Assembly (NCBI RefSeq): GCF_000211815.1
Contig: NZ_GL890939.1
Location: forward strand, 24,901 to 88,900
DNA length: 64,000 nt
From: Moorena producens 3L
GTDB taxonomy: Bacteria > Cyanobacteriota > Cyanobacteriia > Cyanobacteriales > Coleofasciculaceae
Reading direction: 5' to 3'
Below the pieces are notes generated by a model, which saw only the letters and a list, made by a program, of their open reading frames with translations, searched no databases and was not told the DNA's origin. The position numbers were made by a program, and so were the translations under genes. This document shows, piece by piece, positions 26,967 to 35,700 of the stretch (position 1 is its first letter; each line of letters starts with the position of its first letter).

Positions 26967-27579
26967 GAGGTTAGGGTTGAATACTTATATCAACAAAACT
27001 AACAGGGATTATCAAGGCAGGCGAGGCACCAACATACTTAGTGTCCTAAAATGTCAGGGCATGGCTATATTTTTAAGGAAAATCAGCCTTCTGGTGAGCT
27101 ACTCCCCCCCATAGTTCCCACATTAGAGACAACAAAGACAACAATTCTGATGCTCTGCTAGCAGTGAGGGGCGTGAGTAGAGGATACAGAGCTAGCTTGG
27201 CTGGCTCTATTAACTACGGTAAAGCAGCTAAACAATTGATTGGGTCAAACCTTGAGATTTTTAGACTTTTTTTTAGGATCACTAGCACAGCACCAATAAA
27301 ATTTTCATAAAACTTAAGATTTTTTTCAAAAAAACTTAACATAGCTAAAAAAAATATAAAAAAGTAAATCAATAGTAAATCATTGAGTCTAAGTAACTGT
27401 GACCCTTTAGGGCAGGGGAATGGCAATCTGAAAAATCTCTAAAGCTTCAGAAATTAAGGAAAAGGCTGGTTACAGTGGTATAGGAATAGAGATGATCTTT
27501 GAGATTGGCAATCTTCTACCAACGAAAATGAGCCACTACTCAGGATTTGATTAACTTAGTTTGCATTTTCCTATTGCAG
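26967..27579. promoter_or_regulatory. Divergent regulatory region between ctaC and ctaA
   Basis: A 613-bp gap separates the divergently transcribed ctaC and ctaA. It is AT-rich at 27245-27390 (long A and T runs). No gene is credible. I cannot fix -35/-10 boxes, but both oxidase half-operons must start here. Confidence 0.5.
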
Positions 27580-28518
27580 ATGGCTATAGCTCAATCGGCT
27601 CTTGATCAGAATCAGAATGATGTAACCTCCAACAACCTTAGCCAGCCCCAGGCAAGGATTCGGAGCTTGGTGTGGAAAATTGCGATCGCAACCCTGCTGT
27701 TGATGGCAGTAGGCAGTGCCACCAGGGTGATGAATGCTGGTCTGGCTTGCCCAGACTGGCCCTTATGCTATGGTCAGCTCGTGCCAAGCCAGCAGATGAA
27801 TTTGCAAGTATTTTTAGAGTGGTTTCACCGCCTTGATGCTTCCTTGATTGGTGTTAGTGCGATCGCTCTCGCTAGCTTATCTTGGTGGCATCGGCGGGAT
27901 TTACCCAACTGGCTGCCCTGGATATCCACATTTGCTCTAGGGCTAATTATTTTCCAAGGAGTCCTGGGCGGACTGACGGTTACAGAACTGCTCCGGTTTG
28001 ATATCGTCACTGCTCATCTAGGAACAGCACTGCTATTTTTCTCAACTCTAATCGTAATTGGTACACTGCTGACCCCCTATCAAGGAACAGGTTCAGTTGG
28101 GAAGTTACCTTGGCTGAGCTTAACCGCAGTGATTTTTGTTTATCTACAAAGTCTATTAGGTGGACTAGTCGCTTCCCGCTGGGCAGTGCATCAGTGTTTT
28201 GGCGCATCTGAGCTGTGTACCGTGATGAATAGCCATATTGCTGGTGTGGTGCCAGCCACCGTAGCAACTGTCGCCGTTGTGGTGATAGCATCCCGGACAC
28301 CAGCTCTACATCCAGTACTGCGACAGTTAGCTAATCTCGCTGCTAGCTTGGTAGTTTTACAGATACTCCTCGGTGTTGCTACCTTCCGGTTAAGGCTACA
28401 AGTTGAACTACTAACTATCTGCCATCAAGCAGTGGGAGCAGCATTATTAGGAGTACTGGTAGGGTTTACAGTCTTCGCCTTACGTGACCGAACAAGTGTG
28501 GAGTGTCAAAGTCAGTAG
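27580..28518 (+). CDS. ctaA: Haem A synthase
   Basis: About 312 residues with eight membrane segments in two four-helix halves. Conserved His are present in each half: EWFHRLDASLIG and TAHLGTALLFF, then NSHIAGVVPAT and TICHQAVGAALLG. NAGLACPDWPLCYGQLVPS and AVHQCFGASELC contain the paired Cys typical of the family. CtaA oxidises haem O to haem A for the aa3 oxidase. ATG 27580 (MAIAQSALDQNQ) is chosen; an in-frame TTG at 27547 would add 11 residues. ctaB, its usual partner, lies 1.76 kb downstream, separated by an inserted IscB element. Confidence 0.95.
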   Translation: MAIAQSALDQNQNDVTSNNLSQPQARIRSLVWKIAIATLLLMAVGSATRVMNAGLACPDWPLCYGQLVPSQQMNLQVFLEWFHRLDASLIGVSAIALASLSWWHRRDLPNWLPWISTFALGLIIFQGVLGGLTVTELLRFDIVTAHLGTALLFFSTLIVIGTLLTPYQGTGSVGKLPWLSLTAVIFVYLQSLLGGLVASRWAVHQCFGASELCTVMNSHIAGVVPATVATVAVVVIASRTPALHPVLRQLANLAASLVVLQILLGVATFRLRLQVELLTICHQAVGAALLGVLVGFTVFALRDRTSVECQSQ

Positions 28519-28552
28519 AAGCAAAGCGAGAAGGAATTAAATATGAAGGATT

Positions 28553-28622
28553 AAGTATGAAGGATTAAGTGTTTTATTGGTCTATCCTACGGGAAACCTA
28601 AGGGCAAATATCCTTCATACTT
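28553..28622. terminator. Inverted repeat downstream of ctaA
   Basis: AAGTATGAAGGAT (28553-28565) is the exact complement of ATCCTTCATACTT (28610-28622). It overlaps two 14-bp direct repeats of TATGAAGGATTAAG (28542-28569). A T-stretch (CTTTTTAG) follows. It could attenuate transcription after ctaA or belong to the left end of the IscB element. Confidence 0.5.
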
Positions 28623-28640
28623 GAGACTTTTTAGCGAAGG

Positions 28641-28890
28641 AATTGGTCAACAATCCCGACTGGGATTCCAACCCACCGATCAATCGACGGGCAAGAGATC
28701 CTGTAGTTGACCAGACTAAGCCAGTTCGACTGGCTACGTTAGATAGGCTATCGCACCCTAGGGTGCTTGCCAGCTCTAGGCTCTGAGGTTTCAGATTAAA
28801 CATCTGTAGAGGGATTAAGGAAGTGTCTGAAACAGGACAAACCTATCTAACCTTGTCGAGGCAAAAGTAACACGCAAGTAGAAGAGACGA
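28641..28890 (+). ncRNA. Probable omegaRNA (HEARO-type) for IscB
   Basis: It lies immediately upstream of iscB in the same direction, as in known IscB loci. It is rich in paired segments: AATCCC/GGGATT (about 28652-28666) nested in GGTCAAC (28645-28651) / GTTGACC (28706-28712), then AGCCAGT-TCG-ACTGGCT (28719-28735), then the palindrome GCACCCTAGGGTGC (28753-28766). In IscB systems the guide is at the 5' end, so it would come from sequence just left of about 28641, near the ctaA 3' flank. Exact ends were not determined. Confidence 0.72.
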
Positions 28891-28894
28891 AACC

Positions 28895-30172
28895 ATGTCT
28901 ACAAACTACGTTCTAGTTTTAGATACCAACCGAAAACCGCTCAACCCTTGCAAACCTGGGATGGCTCGTAGCCTACTTAAAGCAGGCAAGGCAGCGGTAT
29001 TTAAGCAGTATCCATTCACCATTATCCTCAACAAAGCAGTTGATGATGCCCCCAAACCAGTCCAACTCAAAATCGACCCAGGCTCAAAAGTAACTGGGCT
29101 TGCTCTGGTGCAAGATGACAAGGTTCTATGGGGAGCAGAACTCTATCACCGAGGGCAGCAAATTAAGGCTGATCTTGAGGACAGACGAAAATTGAGGAGA
29201 GGAAGGCGAAACCGTAAAACCCGGTATCGTCAACCTAGATTCTTAAACCGTACTCGTCCAGAAGGTTGGCTTGCTCCATCGATGCTCCATCGGGTTCTGA
29301 CTACGATGACCTGGGTTAGACGATTAACCAAGTTTGTTCCCGTTACAGGAATCTCATTAGAGCGAGTTAGATTTGACATGCAGAAAATGATCAACCCTGA
29401 AGTTTCAGGTGTTGACTACCAGCAGGGTGAACTACAGGGGTATGAAGTTCGAGAGTACCTGTTAGAGAAATGGAATCGGCAATGTGCATACTGCCAAGCC
29501 ACAGACACCCGTTTGGAAGTCGATCATATTCACCCCAAATCCAAAGGGGGATCTGACCGAGTATCTAACCTGACCGTTGCTTGCCATGACTGTAACCAGG
29601 CTAAAGGAAACCGAAATATAACAGACTTCCTCTCTGGTAAGTCTGACCTACTCAATCGAATTCTCAGCCAAGTTAAGCAACCGTTATTGGATGCGGCAGC
29701 GGTCAACTCAACTCGGAACAAGATTGCTGAGGAGTTGATTGCTAGAGGCTTACCTATTGAGTTTGGGACAGGTGGACAAACTAAGTATAACCGTTGCCGA
29801 TTAGATCTTCCTAAAACTCACTGGCTTGATGCTGCCTGTGTAGGAGTTGTTGTCCATCTCACCCTTGAGACTAAGCAATGTTTAACCATCACAGCATCAG
29901 GACATGGAAACCGACAGATGGCTGGTGTTGATAAGTATGGCTTCCCATACCGCCACCGTACTCGTCAGCAAGTTCATTTCGGTTTCAGAAGTGGGGATAT
30001 CGTCAGGGCGGTTGTACCCAAAGGCAAGAAAGCGGGAACCCATTTAGGTCGGGTTCTCTGTCGGAAGTCCGGTAGCTTCGACATCCAGACTAAATCTGGC
30101 AGAGTCACTGGAATCAATCACAAGTATTGCAGCACTATACACGGGAGGGATGGCTATGCCTACGTATTCTAA
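28895..30172 (+). CDS. iscB: RNA-guided HNH/RuvC endonuclease IscB
   Basis: A 425-residue protein, a normal length for IscB, the ancestor group of Cas9. Domains in order: PLMP-like N-terminus (YVLVLDTNRKPLNPCKPGMA, residues 5-25), RuvC-I (LKIDPGSKVTG, Asp61), Arg-rich bridge helix (RRKLRRGRRNRKTRYRQPRF, about 97-116), RuvC-II (TGISLERVRF, Glu156), HNH with zinc Cys pairs (CAYC 197-200, CHDC 230-233) and LEVDHIHPKSKGGS (His211, Asn225), RuvC-III (THWLDAACVG, His309, Asp312), and a C-terminal domain binding the omegaRNA/target. Every catalytic residue I can check is present, so it looks active. A putative omegaRNA lies upstream. Confidence 0.96.
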   Translation: MSTNYVLVLDTNRKPLNPCKPGMARSLLKAGKAAVFKQYPFTIILNKAVDDAPKPVQLKIDPGSKVTGLALVQDDKVLWGAELYHRGQQIKADLEDRRKLRRGRRNRKTRYRQPRFLNRTRPEGWLAPSMLHRVLTTMTWVRRLTKFVPVTGISLERVRFDMQKMINPEVSGVDYQQGELQGYEVREYLLEKWNRQCAYCQATDTRLEVDHIHPKSKGGSDRVSNLTVACHDCNQAKGNRNITDFLSGKSDLLNRILSQVKQPLLDAAAVNSTRNKIAEELIARGLPIEFGTGGQTKYNRCRLDLPKTHWLDAACVGVVVHLTLETKQCLTITASGHGNRQMAGVDKYGFPYRHRTRQQVHFGFRSGDIVRAVVPKGKKAGTHLGRVLCRKSGSFDIQTKSGRVTGINHKYCSTIHGRDGYAYVF

Positions 30173-30199
30173 GGATGCGCTGTCGCGCTGCTGTCATGT

Positions 30200-30256
30200 A
30201 AGGGGAGAGCTTTCCTCCCCATGCGTGAATCGACAGGGGCTTCCAGCTCTCCCCTT
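30200..30256 (+). repeat. Right-end hairpin of the IscB element
   Basis: AAGGGGAGAGCT (30200-30211) and AGCTCTCCCCTT (30245-30256) are perfect complements. Between them CTCCCC and GGGGC can extend a second stem. It ends about 24 bases before the ctaB start and could also terminate the iscB transcript. Confidence 0.88.
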
Positions 30257-30279
30257 GCTAACAATTGTCGGTGAATTGA

Positions 30280-31278
30280 ATGCTTGGGACTAGTTTAACC
30301 CGTCAACATGAAAACTTAAGAGAGGTTATTCAAAGTTACTATCAACTAACAAAGCCTCGAATCATTCCACTACTATTAATTACGACAGCAGCGGGGATGT
30401 GGTTGGCATCCGATGGACAAGTCGATCCCATCTTATTGCTAGTTACCCTGGTCGGTGGTACTTTGGCCGCAGCATCTGCCCAAGTACTTAACTGCATCTA
30501 TGACCGTGATATCGACTATGAAATGTTGCGCACTCGCCACCGTCCCATTCCCTCCGGGAAAGTGCAGCCTCGTGATGCCTTGCTGTTTGCGATCGCATTA
30601 GCAATCCTGTCGTTCACCCTGCTAACAGTCTTCGCTAACCTCCTTAGTGCCTTGCTAGCGCTATCTGGCATTATCTTCTATATGCTCATATACACTCATA
30701 TCCTCAAGCGCCACACTGCCCAAAACATCGTCATTGGTGGTGCAGCAGGAGCAATTCCAGCGCTAGTGGGTTGGGCTGCGGTGACAGGAGAATTGAGTTG
30801 GGCCCCTTGGTTACTCTTTATCATCGTGTTCTTGTGGACACCGCCTCACTTCTGGGCTTTAGCCTTAATGATTCACGAGGATTACGCCAAAGTTGGGATA
30901 CCCATGTTACCGGTAGTAGCCGGTGAAGAGGTTACTGTTCGTCAAATCTGGTATTACACCTTATTAGTCGTCCCCACTTCCCTATTGTTGATCTATCCCT
31001 TAGGAGAATCGGGAGTGGTTTATGGCATAGTTGCTATTCTTTTGGGCAGTATTTTTATCAAAAAAGCATGGTTGCTGCTTCAGGAACCTAAAGACAATCA
31101 ACTTGCCCGGTCTATGTTTAAGTACTCAATTCTCTATATGATGTTATTGTGTACCGGTATCGTAGTAGATAGCTTACCCATGACCAGGGAAATAACTGCA
31201 ACTGTGGCAGAGAATTCCCAAGTTTTGATTCAAACAATTTCTACAGTTTTGGAACAGGTAAGTATTAACTTAGTTTAG
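30280..31278 (+). CDS. ctaB: Protohaem IX farnesyltransferase (haem O synthase)
   Basis: A 332-residue UbiA-superfamily prenyltransferase with about nine membrane segments. The first Asp-rich motif is NCIYDRDIDYEMLRTRHRP (NxxxDxxxD type), and the second region is HEDYAKVGIPMLPVVAGEE. It adds farnesyl to haem B, giving haem O, which CtaA then oxidises to haem A. The start ATG at 30280 lies only 24 bases after the IscB right end, so its original 5' region has been replaced by element sequence. Expression may now depend on read-through from iscB or an element-borne promoter. The product itself appears complete. Confidence 0.96.
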   Translation: MLGTSLTRQHENLREVIQSYYQLTKPRIIPLLLITTAAGMWLASDGQVDPILLLVTLVGGTLAAASAQVLNCIYDRDIDYEMLRTRHRPIPSGKVQPRDALLFAIALAILSFTLLTVFANLLSALLALSGIIFYMLIYTHILKRHTAQNIVIGGAAGAIPALVGWAAVTGELSWAPWLLFIIVFLWTPPHFWALALMIHEDYAKVGIPMLPVVAGEEVTVRQIWYYTLLVVPTSLLLIYPLGESGVVYGIVAILLGSIFIKKAWLLLQEPKDNQLARSMFKYSILYMMLLCTGIVVDSLPMTREITATVAENSQVLIQTISTVLEQVSINLV

Positions 31279-31324
31279 GGTGTTGGCTGGTAAGCGATCA
31301 GCGATCAGCAATCAGCTATTAGCA

Positions 31325-31374
31325 AATAGGGTTGGTGAGTTAGCTCTGAGGTATAGCGATTCGCCAACCCTATT
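31325..31374 (+). terminator. Inverted repeat after ctaB
   Basis: AATAGGGTTGG (31325-31335) and CCAACCCTATT (31364-31374) are perfect complements, with AGCAAAT/GCTATTT continuing outward. It follows the ctaB stop by about 50 bases and is a likely transcription end, though the T-run is weak. Confidence 0.55.
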
Positions 31375-31440
31375 GCTATTTATACTCTAGGGATCCTAAA
31401 TCAATTGTGATAATTTTTGTTCCCTGTTCCCTTTGCTATC

Positions 31441-31470
31441 CTACTTACCGCCGTAGTAAAAAGCCATCTG
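31441..31470 (-). pseudogene. Relic of the 3' end of a small gene duplicated at 32201
   Basis: On the minus strand this reads MAFYYGGK followed by a stop, nearly the same as the IAFYYGGK end of the gene at 32201-32506. Base identity covers TTAC-CGCCGTAGTAAAAAGC. Nothing of the gene body is left upstream of it. Confidence 0.5.
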
Positions 31471-31474
31471 GACG

Positions 31475-31815
31475 GGGAAAATTTGTGGGTCATAACACCT
31501 AAAATTGGAGGGTTATGACTCCTATTTTTTTTGCCGCCCTATGCTGTCGGTTATAAGAGTGACTGTGCTATTAGGCATGGTCGGTGGAACATATTTGGCG
31601 ATATGACCATCATGTGTTGTAAAAATTGGTATTATGGGCGATAAACAGCTAGGCAAGTCAATTGTTCTGTGTGTGGTACTTGGTCTCATTACTGTAATTC
31701 TGCACTTGGTACTTGGTCTTTTATGTGTGTGGTACTTGGTCTCATTACTGTCAATAATATAATTACGGGTTCCACCTGAAACCACGGTGAGATATAAGAC
31801 TCAGTATCTTTGTGT
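31475..31815. other. Spacer with two 26-bp direct repeats
   Basis: TGTGTGGTACTTGGTCTCAT plus six further shared bases occurs at 31670-31695 and 31726-31751, with a partial unit between. A minus-strand open frame covers it, but the repeats and its composition argue against coding. Confidence 0.6.
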
Positions 31816-32019
31816 TCAGTCGTTGGAACTGGGTTCTAGTTCTGCCCAATGATTGTCTAGTATTTTGGGTTGATCAGATTCAATTTCCCCCCAACCATAA
31901 TTTGCAGCTATTCGTTGTTTGACCTCTAAATAGCACTCCAAATTATGGGTGGTTTTTGCGTTACCGTGGCAGATTACAGTGTTTGCTGGCTTTTCGTGTT
32001 TAAGCGAAATTGATCGCAC
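31816..32019 (-). CDS. Small protein or gene fragment, unknown
   Basis: A 67-codon frame beginning with GTG at 32019. It contains KHEKPANTVICHGNAKTTHN, LECYLEVKQRIAANYGWGE and NHWAELEPSSND. It overlaps the end of the fragment at 32000-32200 by about 20 bases. I recognise no family. The coding-like composition suggests a small gene or the remnant of a larger one; ribosome site not evident. Confidence 0.35.
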   Translation of the reverse strand: MRSISLKHEKPANTVICHGNAKTTHNLECYLEVKQRIAANYGWGEIESDQPKILDNHWAELEPSSND

Positions 32020-32200
32020 CGGCTCTGATTAGTTCATCCAATGTTTCAATCATCCGTTGGTAGTCAATTTTGCCATCATCGTCTAAGAACCACGATTCAT
32101 AAGACTGGCCTGTGTTTTTTAGTAGTTTGGCCTGCTCACGTTTCCAGCTCAAAAACTGTGCATGGGTTTTAAATGTGAACTCTGATAGACTAAATTCACT
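32000..32200 (-). pseudogene. Start-less coding fragment downstream of the 32201 gene
   Basis: The frame directly after the stop codon of the 32201-32506 gene stays open for about 66 codons: FSLSEFTFKTHAQFLSWKRE, TGQSYESWFLDDDGKIDYQR and METLDELI-like MIETLDELIRAGAINFA. It looks like real protein but has no start codon near its beginning, so it is either expressed by read-through/reinitiation or the tail of a broken gene. The duplicate at 31441 carries the same stop codon, so the stop is probably the genuine gene end. Family unknown. Confidence 0.4.
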
Positions 32201-32506
32201 TTACTTACCCCCGTAGTAAAAAGCAATCTCTTTGTCTTTAAGAGGGATAAAATCAGCATCGAGCAGCATTTGATTGAGTTCTGCTTGAGAGATATGCTTC
32301 GCTCCAATCCGCACAATTCTTGATCTCATGGTATTGCTGACACCGCTCCGTTGCCGTTGAGCTTCCAATCCCATCACTTGGTTGTAAAGGTCTAACTTAG
32401 CTTTGGGGATTGGCGAGCCATCTAAATCAATTCCCTTTGCGATCGCGTCATCAACGGCATCAGCACCTGTAGTGGTTTGAGTCTGGGAATTTCCTTCGGT
32501 AGACAT
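32201..32506 (-). CDS. Conserved small hypothetical protein
   Basis: About 101 residues from ATG 32506 (MSTEGNSQTQTTTG). The first 25 residues are Thr/Gln-rich and look disordered. The rest is helical and charged (KAKLDLYNQVMGLEAQRQRS, MRSRIVRIGAKHISQAELNQ) and ends DKEIAFYYGGK. A relic of its last codons sits 760 bp away (31441-31470), so the locus has been partly duplicated. No function is recognised. Confidence 0.6.
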   Translation of the reverse strand: MSTEGNSQTQTTTGADAVDDAIAKGIDLDGSPIPKAKLDLYNQVMGLEAQRQRSGVSNTMRSRIVRIGAKHISQAELNQMLLDADFIPLKDKEIAFYYGGK

Positions 32507-32786
32507 GTTAAGCTGATAGTAATAGATACGAGAGTATTTTACCAGGGTATCGGTTTCCTTAACAAAGGGTGGAATTAGATTCAAAAGTCCCCCTTATTAA
32601 GGGCAGGGCTGTTTCATTCTGGCAAAAACATAGATGGGTACCCACCCCTAACCCCCAGGAGGCAGGGCTGTTTCATTATCGCCAAAAATAGTTTGAATGC
32701 CAACTGCTATATTCCCTGCTCCCTTAATAATTCCTGTTCCATAAAAAACCATAATTCTGTACTTAATAAAATCCCACGGTATATGT
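32507..32786. other. Spacer with inverted-repeat copies flanking the caspase-like gene
   Basis: CCCCCTTATTAAGGGCAGGG followed by CTGTTTCATT lies at 32589-32618, and a second copy of GGCAGGGCTGTTTCATT at 32661-32677. The inverted counterpart (ATGAAACAGCCCTACCC and TTATTAAGGGG) lies at 37477-37504, just beyond the next gene. Confidence 0.75.
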
Positions 32787-35700
32787 ATGTTTTCCCGCAA
32801 TCTCGCCTTGATCATCGGCATCAACAACTACCAAAACGGCATTTCCCCCCTGAACACCGCCGTAAACGATGCCAAAAAACTAATAGAAATTCTCCGCGAG
32901 AAGCATGGCTATGAAGTCTGGGAATGCTTAGACGAAGTAGCCACCCTCTCTAACTTCAACAAATTTTTAGACCAAACCCTACCCGAACAAGTCACTGAAA
33001 ATGACCGCTTATTATTTTACTTTGCTGGTCATGGAGTAGCTCTCAATGGGGATGATGGCCCGGCTGGTTACCTAATTCCTCAAGATGCCAAACTGGGGGA
33101 TACTAATAGTTATCTGCCCATGACCAAGTTACATGATGCTTTCCATCAATTACCCTGTCGTCATTTCTTGGGTATCCTAGACTGCTGTTTTGCTGGTGCT
33201 TTTAAATGGTCAAGTACCAGGGATTTACTCACATCGCCAGAAGTAATTCACCAAGAGCGTTATGACCGTTTTATTACTGACCCGGCATGGCAAATCATTA
33301 CTTCCTCAGCTTCCGACCAAAAAGCCTTAGATAACTTTAATTTAGATAGCGAACGCGGTCAAATCGGCAATCATTCCCCTTTTGCTAGTGCATTATTAGA
33401 AGCCCTAGAAGGTGCAGGAGATATCTATCCTCCTGCCACGAATGGTAAACCGGCGGTCGATGGGGTAATTACAGCCACAAAATTATATTTATATTTACGG
33501 GATCGAGTCGAAATTCCCACAGAAAAATGCCGTGTGCGCCAAACGCCCGGTATTTGGTGTTTAGACAAGCACGATAAAGGCGAGTATATCTTTCTGTCTC
33601 CAGGACATGAACTTAACTTACCCCCCGCACCACCATTAGATGAGTCGAAAAATCCCTATCGGGGTTTAAACTCCTTTGAAGAGGAACACAGTCAACTATT
33701 TTTTGGTAGAACCGAACTAGTAGAAAAGTTACAGGATTTTGTCAATACTCATCCCTTAACTGTGGTTTTAGGTGCTTCCGGTTCGGGGAAATCGAGTTTG
33801 GTGAAAGCGGGATTAATTCCCCAGTTGAAACAGGAAAATACCGATAAATGGTCGATAGTGTCACCAATTCGTCCCGGAGAAACCCCCTTCCAAGCTCTCA
33901 ATAATGCCCTGGTTGAGGCGGGATTACGAAAAGTCGAGTTAGGGAACAAACAAAAAACTCTCACTGAAAGTATTGCGGTTTGGGTTAAAAACAATCCCAA
34001 ATCGAAGTTATTAATCTTTATTGACCAAAGCGAAGAAATCATTACACTCTGTCAAGATGAGCAGGAGCGCCAGGAATTTTTTCAACAGATACTGGCAGCA
34101 ATTGATGGCTATCGGGAGCAATTACGAGTAGTATTGAGCCTACGTTCTGATTTTGAACCCCAAATCCGAGATGCGGGCTTAACGTTGGCACCGGAAGTAC
34201 TAAATCAATTGGGAACCACGGTACTGATAAATCTTTGGCAAAGTGGACGATTTATTGTACCAGCCATGACACGAGGGGAACTAAGGGAAGCGATAGAAAA
34301 ACCGGCTCAAGCACGGGTAATGTATTTTCAACCCCACGAATTAGTAGAAGAATTAATTGATGAAGTGGCGGATATGCCGGGAGCATTATCCCTGCTGTCT
34401 TTTGCCTTGAGTGAACTGTATCTCAAGTATTTAAGGCGGCAACGGCAGTCACAATACGGGGGTATGACTATTGACCGGGCGTTGACTCAAGCCGATTATA
34501 TGGAATTGGGGGGAGTAATGCGATCGCTAACTCAAAGGGCTGATGAAGAATATCAGAAGCTAGTTCAAGAAAATTCCGCTTATGACCAAGTGATCCGTCA
34601 TGTGATGCTGCGGATGGTGGCACTAGGTGGAGGTGAGTTAGCCCGTAGGCAAGTACCTTTATGGGAATTGGAATATCCGCCTCAGAAAAATGATTTAGTC
34701 AAGGAAGTAATTGAGCGTTTTAGCACAGCACGGTTATTAGTAGAAGGACAAGATGCTGAGGGGAATCCCTATGTAGAACCAGCCCATGATGCTTTAGTGC
34801 GGGGATGGCAAAGATTGCTGGGATGGAAGCAAGAGGAGGAGGAAAATTTACTTCTGCAACGGCGGTTGACTCCTGCGGCGGTGGAGTGGAAAAGTGTTAA
34901 AAGCAAAAAACAATCATCCGGTTTTGAAGTCAAGGCTGAAGCTGTGATTAATTGGTTGAATGGGAGACTTGACCTTGCTGAAAACTTTCTTAACAAAATA
35001 AACAAGCTCGAAAATACGAACTTGGCTCGATTGTGGCAACGGACATCGGATGAACAAAAAGGTTCGAGAGAGAAACCCGTACAGTTTCTTTGGAATGCCA
35101 ATCCTTATCTCGATGTATTGAATAAAGAACTCAATTCTGAGGACAACTGGTTTAACCAGGTAGAAGTTGAGTTTGTGCAGCGTAGCGTCCGGCGAAAAAG
35201 CTTAAATACTCGTCGGAATTGGGGTGTTGCGATCATAGTCATTCTGGGGTTATCTACAGGTTTGGTATTCTCCTTAATTGGTCAGAAAGATGCCCTGATC
35301 GGTCAAATTCAGGCTTCTCAGCAAGCCGCTGAAGCCAACTTTGAATTAGGTCAAGAGTTAAACGCTTTGCTTGCCAGTTTACGGGCAGCAAAATCTCTTC
35401 AAGATTGGCCAGGATACTTATTCTTATTCAAGCCAGACAGTCAGCTTCAAACTGAAGTGTTACAAACTTTGCGAAAGGTATTCTATTCAACTAGAGAATA
35501 TAACCGCAGAGAAGTGCCTCAAGGTTTTAAGAAGATGTTTTTTAAGCCTGATGGTACGTTAATTATTGCTACAGCAGAGGATGGTACTGTCCGCTTACAA
35601 GACTTCAAAGGCACACCACTACCCAAAATATTTTCAGGACATGAGGGGGACGTAGACCTTGATGTTAGTCCAGATAGTCGCTTATTAGCAACAACTGACA

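Larger units (their letters stand above)
28623..30258 (+). mobile_element. IscB element (IS200/IS605 superfamily) inserted between ctaA and ctaB
   Basis: The element holds a probable omegaRNA (28641-28890), an intact iscB gene, and a right-end hairpin with 12-bp perfect arms (30200-30256). No tnpA transposase is present, so movement would need one supplied elsewhere. The left border is uncertain by some tens of bases. ctaA and ctaB are normally adjacent, so this insertion separates two cooperating genes. Confidence 0.82.

Noticed and set aside
31522..31785. 87-codon minus-strand frame
   Set aside because: It is dominated by the 26-bp direct repeats and has no recognisable protein pattern.
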